From CAVYXK01 sp963708245 (lineage in GTDB: Bacteria > Pseudomonadota > Alphaproteobacteria > Acetobacterales > Acetobacteraceae), in assembly GCA_963708245.1 (NCBI GenBank), contig OY970201.1, forward strand, positions 4,092,001 to 4,156,000: a stretch of DNA of 64,000 bases. Reading direction: 5' to 3'. The first letter of the stretch is position 1. Every line of letters begins with the position of its first letter. The position numbers and the translations under genes were made by a program. The notes beneath the pieces are model-generated. The model made no database searches. It saw nothing but the letters and a program-made list of their open reading frames with translations, and had not been told where the DNA came from. Shown here in pieces: positions 58,542 to 64,000 of this stretch.

Positions 58542-59729
58542 ATGCTAGAAATGAAACCGGCCAATCGGCCAAATCGCAAAGGAGTGTGCCCTACGTATCG
58601 TCAGAGCGGCCCCGCACCTGCGCTCGAGCGGTCGGTGCTCCGTCAGGCTTCGGCCTGGCTGAGATCCCGCACTCTGATCATCACCGGGGCCCTTTGCTTG
58701 CTTGCATTGGTGGTCGGGGTATCGCTGGCGTTTCTTGGTTTCGGAGCGCGCGCACGCGTTATGGCACGCTACCGGCCGCCGCCCTTCATCCCTTTCCCTG
58801 CAGATGACCCGTTTACGGCCGCAAAGGCGGACCTCGGGCGGGCATTGTTCTTCGATAAGCGCCTGTCCGGCTCCGGGACCATGGCCTGCGCCAGTTGCCA
58901 TCAACCTGAGCACGGCTGGACCGACGGACTGCCGAGGGCAATCGGTGACGGCGGCCACGAGATGTCTCGGCGGGCCCCCAACCTGATCGACGTCGCATGG
59001 CTGCCCGCTCTGGGCTGGGACGGCAGGTTTCCCGACATCGAGGCAGTCACCTTCGCCGCCATCGCATCGCACGGCAATATGAATCTCAGCGAACCCGAGG
59101 CGCTGGCCCGGATCTCGGCCGACCCTGGGTACGAACGTGCCTTCGACGAAAGCTTCCCGGATCACAACGTATCCGCCGCCAACGTCGCGGCAGCGGTCGC
59201 TACGTTCGAGCGGTTGGTTGTTTCAATCCCCAATTCACCCTTCGATAGCTGGATAGCCGGCGACGAGAACGCAATCAGCCAAGCAGCGAAGCGTGGCTTC
59301 GACCTGTTCAACGGTCGCGCGCATTGCTCCGGATGTCATGGGGGGTGGACGTTCACCGATGGTTCGTTCCACGACATCGGCTCCGCCACAGGGACCGATA
59401 TTGGGCGCGGCCAGTATTTCCCGACCTCGCAGGCTTTGCAGTACGCATTCAAGACGCCCACGCTGCGCGGCGTGGCCCAGCGAGGGCCCTATATGCACGA
59501 CGGCTCGGTGAAAACCTTGGCCGATGTCATCGCTCTTTACAATCGCGGCGGTATCGCAAGGCCGAGCCGCGCTGCACTTATTGAACCGCTGCATCTAGCG
59601 GCGGATGAGCAGGCCGACCTGCTCGCTTTTCTCGAAACACTCTCCGGGCCGACTTCTTCGTCTGACCAGCCCCCTTTGCCGATTGGATCGCCGTCAGTAG
59701 CGAGGCAGGAAGGCGCCGAGAAGCGCTAG
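58542..59729 (+). CDS. Di-haem cytochrome c peroxidase (MauG/CcpA family)
   Basis: 395 residues with one N-terminal transmembrane anchor (LIITGALCLLALVVGVSLAF) and two c-type haem sites, CASCH (about residue 125) and CSGCH (about residue 265). KADLGRALFFDKRLSGSGT, TPTLRGVAQRGPYMHDGS and LLAFLETLSG are typical of bacterial di-haem peroxidases. It should reduce H2O2 in the periplasm. ATGs at 58542 and 58551 are both possible. Its 3' end overlaps the small convergent gene. Confidence 0.88.
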   Translation: MLEMKPANRPNRKGVCPTYRQSGPAPALERSVLRQASAWLRSRTLIITGALCLLALVVGVSLAFLGFGARARVMARYRPPPFIPFPADDPFTAAKADLGRALFFDKRLSGSGTMACASCHQPEHGWTDGLPRAIGDGGHEMSRRAPNLIDVAWLPALGWDGRFPDIEAVTFAAIASHGNMNLSEPEALARISADPGYERAFDESFPDHNVSAANVAAAVATFERLVVSIPNSPFDSWIAGDENAISQAAKRGFDLFNGRAHCSGCHGGWTFTDGSFHDIGSATGTDIGRGQYFPTSQALQYAFKTPTLRGVAQRGPYMHDGSVKTLADVIALYNRGGIARPSRAALIEPLHLAADEQADLLAFLETLSGPTSSSDQPPLPIGSPSVARQEGAEKR

Positions 59730-59852
59730 TCCCCCTATCAGCAGCACTCCGCCATAGGTCTCCAGTGCGGCGCTGCGCTTTGGGAAGCGGCGCGCGGCGC
59801 ATGAACAGACCCCCCCTGTCACGAGACTCGTGACACAGATCAAAGCGATCAT
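59694..59852 (-). CDS. Small membrane protein
   Basis: 52 residues from ATG 59852, which has an ideal AAGGAGGAG ribosome-binding site. Two hydrophobic segments (MIALICVTSLVTGGVC and TYGGVLLIGGLALLGAFL) flank a basic turn (ARRFPKRS). No family recognised. The strong ribosome-binding site argues that it is a real gene. Confidence 0.6.
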   Translation of the reverse strand: MIALICVTSLVTGGVCSCAARRFPKRSAALETYGGVLLIGGLALLGAFLPRY

Positions 59853-59948
59853 CCGACTCCTCCTTTCGTCTAAATAATATACGTTTCTCGTAAAAGTGCG
59901 CCTCAATTATTGGTTCGATGAACTGTTCCGTCCGATAACGATTCAACG

Positions 59949-59954
59949 TATAAT
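59949..59954 (+). promoter_or_regulatory. Probable -10 element of the DoxX-like gene
   Basis: A perfect TATAAT lies 29 bases before the ATG at 59984; a weak -35 (TTCCGT, 59926-59931) is 17 bases further up. AAGAGGGG just before the ATG is the ribosome-binding site. Confidence 0.4.
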
Positions 59955-59983
59955 AGCAACATCTTGCTTAAGAGGGGAAACAC

Positions 59984-61021
59984 ATGCATCGCCTGCTCAT
60001 AGCACACCGTGCCCGCGTTTTCATCAGCTTTGTCGGCATGTTCGGACTGCTTCTGCCCCCTAACCCGGCGCTCGCGCACGTCAAATGGTTTTGTAGCTAC
60101 GACGTCGCCGCCACGCCACGCCCTCTGCGTATGGTCGTCAACGCCGATTACGGCCATCTCGTCCTTCTGACGCTGCTCATCCTGCTTGTAGCCGGCCTGC
60201 TCGACCGAACACCTATTGGTCTGGCGATGCTCCGCTCGATCGACCGCGTGACCGGATTTCTGCGGGACAGAGCCGATGTGATGATCCGGGCGGTACTCGG
60301 CGGCTTTTTTGTGGCACTCTGGACGATGGGCGGCATCATCCTGACCCCTGAATTGAAGACTTCGGCAGACTGGGTGTCGTGGCTCCAGCTTGCGATAGCC
60401 ATCGGCATGATCTGGCGCGAGACGCTCATTCTGTCCGCGCTCGGCATTGTCGCACTGTACGCCTATGCCGTTGATCAGTACTGCGTCTTCCACTTGCTCG
60501 ACTACCCGATCTTTCTGGGGCTGGCCGCTTATCTGGCAATGAGCGGGCTGCGCATCCCCCTCTTCAATCTCCGGGCGTTGGATGTCCTGCGCTACGCCAC
60601 ATCGGTCACGTTGATGTGGGCGTCTGTCGAGAAATGGGCGTACCCGGAATGGACCTTTCCGCTGCTGGCCGTTCACCCGGAGATGACGCTTGGCTTCGAC
60701 CAGGAATTTTACATGCGGGCCGCCGGGCTGGTGGAGTTTGCCCTTGCGTTCACCCTGGCCTGTGGCCCTCTTATGCGGCGCGTCTCGTCGGTCGTGCTGA
60801 TCGCAATGTTCGTGGGCGCGGTCTTCGATTTCGGGAAGATCGATGCGCTTGGTCATTCGCCGATCATCGTTGTTCTGCTGGCGATCCTGGCGGACGATCA
60901 GGTGGCCGCTGAGAAACCCTCTGCGATCCTGGCGCCCGCATATTTCTGCGCCAGCCTGGGCGTCACGATTCTGGCCTACTACGGCATCCATGACATATTC
61001 TATCGCGCGGCTATCGGATGA
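59984..61021 (+). CDS. Multi-pass membrane protein, DoxX-like C-terminal half
   Basis: 345 residues: an N-terminal signal/anchor (VFISFVGMFGLLLPPNPALA), a conserved-looking HVKWFCSYDVAATPRP loop and about eight transmembrane helices. The last 150 residues (SVEKWAYPEWTFPLL, then a FYMRAAGLVEFALAF helix) resemble DoxX/SURF4 proteins. Function unknown. It overlaps the convergent GGDEF/EAL gene by 22 bases. Confidence 0.7.
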   Translation: MHRLLIAHRARVFISFVGMFGLLLPPNPALAHVKWFCSYDVAATPRPLRMVVNADYGHLVLLTLLILLVAGLLDRTPIGLAMLRSIDRVTGFLRDRADVMIRAVLGGFFVALWTMGGIILTPELKTSADWVSWLQLAIAIGMIWRETLILSALGIVALYAYAVDQYCVFHLLDYPIFLGLAAYLAMSGLRIPLFNLRALDVLRYATSVTLMWASVEKWAYPEWTFPLLAVHPEMTLGFDQEFYMRAAGLVEFALAFTLACGPLMRRVSSVVLIAMFVGAVFDFGKIDALGHSPIIVVLLAILADDQVAAEKPSAILAPAYFCASLGVTILAYYGIHDIFYRAAIG

Positions 61022-63885
61022 AGCCGTGATCGCAGCGCGACGACCCGTCCGGCTTCGGTGACCTGGGCCAGCAGGGGGCCCAGGTCCGACGCGGGGAGCG
61101 GTTTGCCGAGCAGAAAGCCCTGTACCTCGCAGCAGCCTTCGGTGCGCAGGATCTCGAGCTGACGCTGATCCTGCACGCCTTCGGCGGTGGTGGGGATGCC
61201 GAGGCTGTCGCCCAACCCGATAATCGCCCGCACAATCGCGTAAGCCCCCTTGTCGTTGGGAAGCCCGCGCACGAAGGACTGGTCGATCTTGATCCTGCCA
61301 AACGTGAAGTTCTGCAAGTAGGCCAATGAGCTATATCCGGTGCCGAAATCGTCGAGCGCGACGGAAATGCCGGCGGCCTGGATGTCCTGCAGCGCCCCAA
61401 GTGTTGATGCATTCCGTTCCAGAAGCACGGTCTCTGTCACCTCCAGCTCGAGCCGTGTCGGGGATAGCTTCTCCTCTTCCAGTGTTGATTGTAGCTTGGC
61501 TGCAAAGTTCCCTGATCGGAGCTGTACCGGCGATACATTGATCGCCAAGCGCAATTTGGGTGGCCAACTAGCGGCGGTGCGACAGGCCTCTTGTACGACC
61601 CAGTCGCCGATGGCGTTGATCACCTCGGTGTCTTCCGCCACTCTCATGAACTCGCAGGCACTGATCAGGCCGCGACCCGGGTGGTGCCAGCGGAGCAGCG
61701 CCTCGAAGCCAGCAAGTGCCATCGTCCCCGCATCGAATATCGGCTGGTAGTGCAGGGCCAACTGATCGCCAGCAAGCGCTTGATCCAGTTCCATCTCCAT
61801 CGTCCGGCGAGCCTGCACGTCGGCTTCCATGGAGGGCTCGAACATGCGATAGCCCGAGCGGCCAGCCGCCTTCGCGCGATAGAGCGCGATGTCAGCGTTA
61901 CGCATTAGGGTATCACGATCAGTGCCATGGTCCGGGGCGACGGCGATGCCGACGCTCGCGCCGATCGTGATGCGCTGTCCATTTATGACGAAAGGAGCGC
62001 GGACCACCTCGATCATACGCTCGGCATAGGCGGCAGCATCACATACATGGTGCAGGCCGGTCAGCAGAGTGGCGAATTCGTCACCGCCCAGGCGGGCGAT
62101 CGTGTCGGCGACGCGCGCGCACGCAGTAAAGCGTTGCGCGACAGCGTGCAGCAGGCGGTCACCCACGGGATGCCCGAGCGTGTCGTTCACCTCCTTGAAG
62201 AGGTCGAGATCGATGCACAGCAACGCGAATCGGTTACGCGGATCGATGTTGGCGAATGCTTCTTCCAGACGTTCACCGAACAGCAGCCGATTGGGCAAGC
62301 CGGTCAGCGCGTCATGGCGTGCCATGTGGAGAACCTTCTCCCGGCTCTGGTGACGCTCGGTGGCATCCTCATAGGTAGCGACCCAGCCGCCGTCGGCCAT
62401 CGGCTCGTGCATGACTTCAATGATCCGGCCGTCGACCAGCGGCATCTGAACGGTAAAGGCGCGACGATCTCTCACTGCCAAACGCTCGGACCAGCCTTGC
62501 GCTTCCCGGATGCTGGGGGCACAAAACTTGGCCAGTTTGACGCCGACGAGCTCCTCGATCGTTATTCCTGTGCGTAAGCTGTCCGGGCCGATGCCAAAGA
62601 TCTCGTAAAGGCGGCGGTTCGCGATCTTCAGCCGTCCGTCGGAATCGAACAGGCAAAGACCCTGCGACATGTTCGACAGCGCAGTGTCGAGCCAAAGGTT
62701 CGATTGCTTGAGCTGCGCCTCGCGGTTCTTCCACTCAGTCATGTCGCTGCAGAAAGCAACGATCCCCCCTTCGCCCGTTGCGCTCCAGCCAATTCGCACG
62801 GAGCGACCGTCGCGCAGATCGACCAGCACGGTCCGCGGCTGAATCCCGTAGGCCGGGAAGGGAATCCGAAGAGCGGCCTCTTCCTGGCAGTTCGCAAAGG
62901 CGCCCCGCATTAATGCCGCCACGAAATCCGGGAAGGAGGCTCCCGGTTGTAGCAATTGCGCGAAGTCCAGGAAGAACTCGATATTCTGCGTATTGCTTAC
63001 GACGACACGACCCTCAGCATTGACGAGGATCACGCCCTCGCGCGAGCTCTCGATCGCGTCCATCAGCCTGGCCTGGGCAGAGCGACGCTGTTCCACCTCC
63101 CGCGCCATCATCCTGCTGATGCTGTCACGCATCACCGCCATCGATCCCAGCAGGCGACCCAGCTCATCGCCGCTCGCCTCAGGGATCTCGACATCCAGCG
63201 CACCGCCGGCGATCTTCTCGGCAACAGAGGAAGCCAGCGAGACGGGCCGCAGAATACGACGCCCAAGTGCCCAACTTATCAGGAGCGACAGGGCGAGCGC
63301 TCCCGCAGTCAGCACCATGTCAAGCCGCGTATTGGTTTGAATCGCGGTTAGCGCCGCCTGCCGGAATGAGAAGCCGTCCCCGGCCGTGTAGTTAATCAGA
63401 AGGTCGAGCTGGTGACTGGCCACCGCCGCATACCTATCGAGCGCATTCCAGTGGGCATCGGCCTGGTGCCGATTCCAATTGTCGTACCAGCCGTCGACTG
63501 CCCGACCGACCGCTGCGGCTGCGGCGACGGCACGGTCGGACTGCGCGCGTTCGGCGGCGATCGACAGATCGTCGTTCAGGTCGCGCCGAATCTGCTCGAT
63601 CCGCGCGTCCAACGCTGCCTGCCGCGCGGGATCGGCAACCAGCCGACGCTCCATCAGCGTCGATTTCAAGAGCGCGAAGTCCGCTGCGGCGGCCCGCGCG
63701 TAATTGATCGACATCAGTGACTTATCGTAAATTTCAACGACAAGTCCGGCCGCACTGCGAATCGTTTGGAAGGCGTACAGACCAAGCGATCCGGTGATGA
63801 TGCTCACCGCTGCGAAGCTCAGGAACAGGCTGACCCTGAGAGTAAGGCGCAGTCGTCTGCCACGGATTAGAGGGCTAACCGGCAT
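61000..63885 (-). CDS. Membrane-bound GGDEF/EAL sensor protein
   Basis: 961 residues: transmembrane helix (about 18-40), periplasmic helical sensor (about 45-190), second helix (about 195-215), HAMP (about 215-270), two PAS-like regions (about 275-400 and 400-520). A GGDEF domain (LGGDEFAT) and an EAL domain (FEALLRW, DDFGTGYSSL, AEGVQ) follow. Both active-site motifs are intact, so it could make and break cyclic di-GMP in response to a periplasmic signal; which activity dominates is not evident. Start MPVSPLIRGRRLRLTLRVSL. Confidence 0.9.
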   Translation of the reverse strand: MPVSPLIRGRRLRLTLRVSLFLSFAAVSIITGSLGLYAFQTIRSAAGLVVEIYDKSLMSINYARAAAADFALLKSTLMERRLVADPARQAALDARIEQIRRDLNDDLSIAAERAQSDRAVAAAAAVGRAVDGWYDNWNRHQADAHWNALDRYAAVASHQLDLLINYTAGDGFSFRQAALTAIQTNTRLDMVLTAGALALSLLISWALGRRILRPVSLASSVAEKIAGGALDVEIPEASGDELGRLLGSMAVMRDSISRMMAREVEQRRSAQARLMDAIESSREGVILVNAEGRVVVSNTQNIEFFLDFAQLLQPGASFPDFVAALMRGAFANCQEEAALRIPFPAYGIQPRTVLVDLRDGRSVRIGWSATGEGGIVAFCSDMTEWKNREAQLKQSNLWLDTALSNMSQGLCLFDSDGRLKIANRRLYEIFGIGPDSLRTGITIEELVGVKLAKFCAPSIREAQGWSERLAVRDRRAFTVQMPLVDGRIIEVMHEPMADGGWVATYEDATERHQSREKVLHMARHDALTGLPNRLLFGERLEEAFANIDPRNRFALLCIDLDLFKEVNDTLGHPVGDRLLHAVAQRFTACARVADTIARLGGDEFATLLTGLHHVCDAAAYAERMIEVVRAPFVINGQRITIGASVGIAVAPDHGTDRDTLMRNADIALYRAKAAGRSGYRMFEPSMEADVQARRTMEMELDQALAGDQLALHYQPIFDAGTMALAGFEALLRWHHPGRGLISACEFMRVAEDTEVINAIGDWVVQEACRTAASWPPKLRLAINVSPVQLRSGNFAAKLQSTLEEEKLSPTRLELEVTETVLLERNASTLGALQDIQAAGISVALDDFGTGYSSLAYLQNFTFGRIKIDQSFVRGLPNDKGAYAIVRAIIGLGDSLGIPTTAEGVQDQRQLEILRTEGCCEVQGFLLGKPLPASDLGPLLAQVTEAGRVVALRSRLHPIAAR

Positions 63886-64000
63886 CGAAATGGCCGCATC
63901 TGCGGGGGCCGCACCAATTCAGCCGGCAAAACGGCGCATTAACCAGCGTCATTGACTTGCCCCCGAAGGAACCCGCGGCTGGATTGCAGTCCTTGTCACG

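Noticed and set aside
1..64000. tRNA, rRNA or CRISPR arrays
   Set aside because: Looked for cloverleaf-like and regularly spaced repeats on both strands; none seen by eye.

Overview
The window is high-GC DNA from an alphaproteobacterium, most likely Rhodospirillales/Acetobacteraceae-like. The grounds are gene order and protein flavour: lptF-lptG-lptD-surA-rsmA, lipA followed by a RatA/COQ10-type gene, a compact hisB-DUF2628-hisH-GNAT-hisA-hisF-hisE-HIT run, and many start/stop overlaps of the ATGA/GTGA/TGATG kind. No rRNA, tRNA, CRISPR array or phage module was seen.

Layout. 0-9.6 kb: remnant of a 2-keto-4-pentenoate hydratase, a Bax-inhibitor-like membrane protein, a YbbAP/TesA-type export and esterase cluster, thpR, an unusual hyuB/CDGSH/enolase-superfamily operon, and a decayed vapBC locus. 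9.6-19.2 kb: metabolic genes (SDR, GNAT, thioesterase, Asp/Glu racemase, GDPD, a SelA-like PLP enzyme, lipA, ratA-like, threonine aldolase, EF-hand protein). 19.2-22.8 kb: a large beta-repeat protein with a C-terminal Hint domain, split by a one-base frameshift. 23.1-31.3 kb: LPS transport and outer-membrane biogenesis (lptF, lptG, lptD, surA) plus rsmA. 31.4-51.5 kb: an accessory island. It holds a GST, an outer-membrane barrel plus channel-like protein, pqiBCA, a DegP-like protease, periplasmic proteins and OmpA lipoproteins, an IS5-family element, an arylsulfatase with its formylglycine-generating enzyme, and AraC regulators. Several truncated copies of island genes lie between them. 51.5-56.3 kb: histidine biosynthesis. 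56.4-64 kb: Rap1a-like and glycine-zipper proteins, pobA, a di-haem peroxidase, a DoxX-like membrane protein, and a large GGDEF/EAL sensor.

Main hunt results. (1) A 19-bp motif, TTGC-N6-TGCATAGCG, occurs exactly upstream of four island transcription units (pqiBCA, FGE-sulfatase, a periplasmic protein, an OmpA lipoprotein), always in the same orientation to the gene, with a fifth imperfect copy before an AraC gene. It looks like an AraC-type operator that defines an unrecognised regulon. (2) The island's intergenic gaps hold short pieces of its own gene families, and the right-hand gap also holds a GxxExxY remnant, so the island seems to have been built and eroded by duplication. (3) A 183-bp inverted-repeat (MITE-like) element sits in frame ahead of the lptD signal peptide, and lptD also has an extra C that frameshifts its C-terminus. 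(4) Four otherwise good genes (lptD, the Hint protein, a GNAT in the his operon, an AraC regulator) carry single-base frameshifts, so either base-calling errors or recent decay must be considered.
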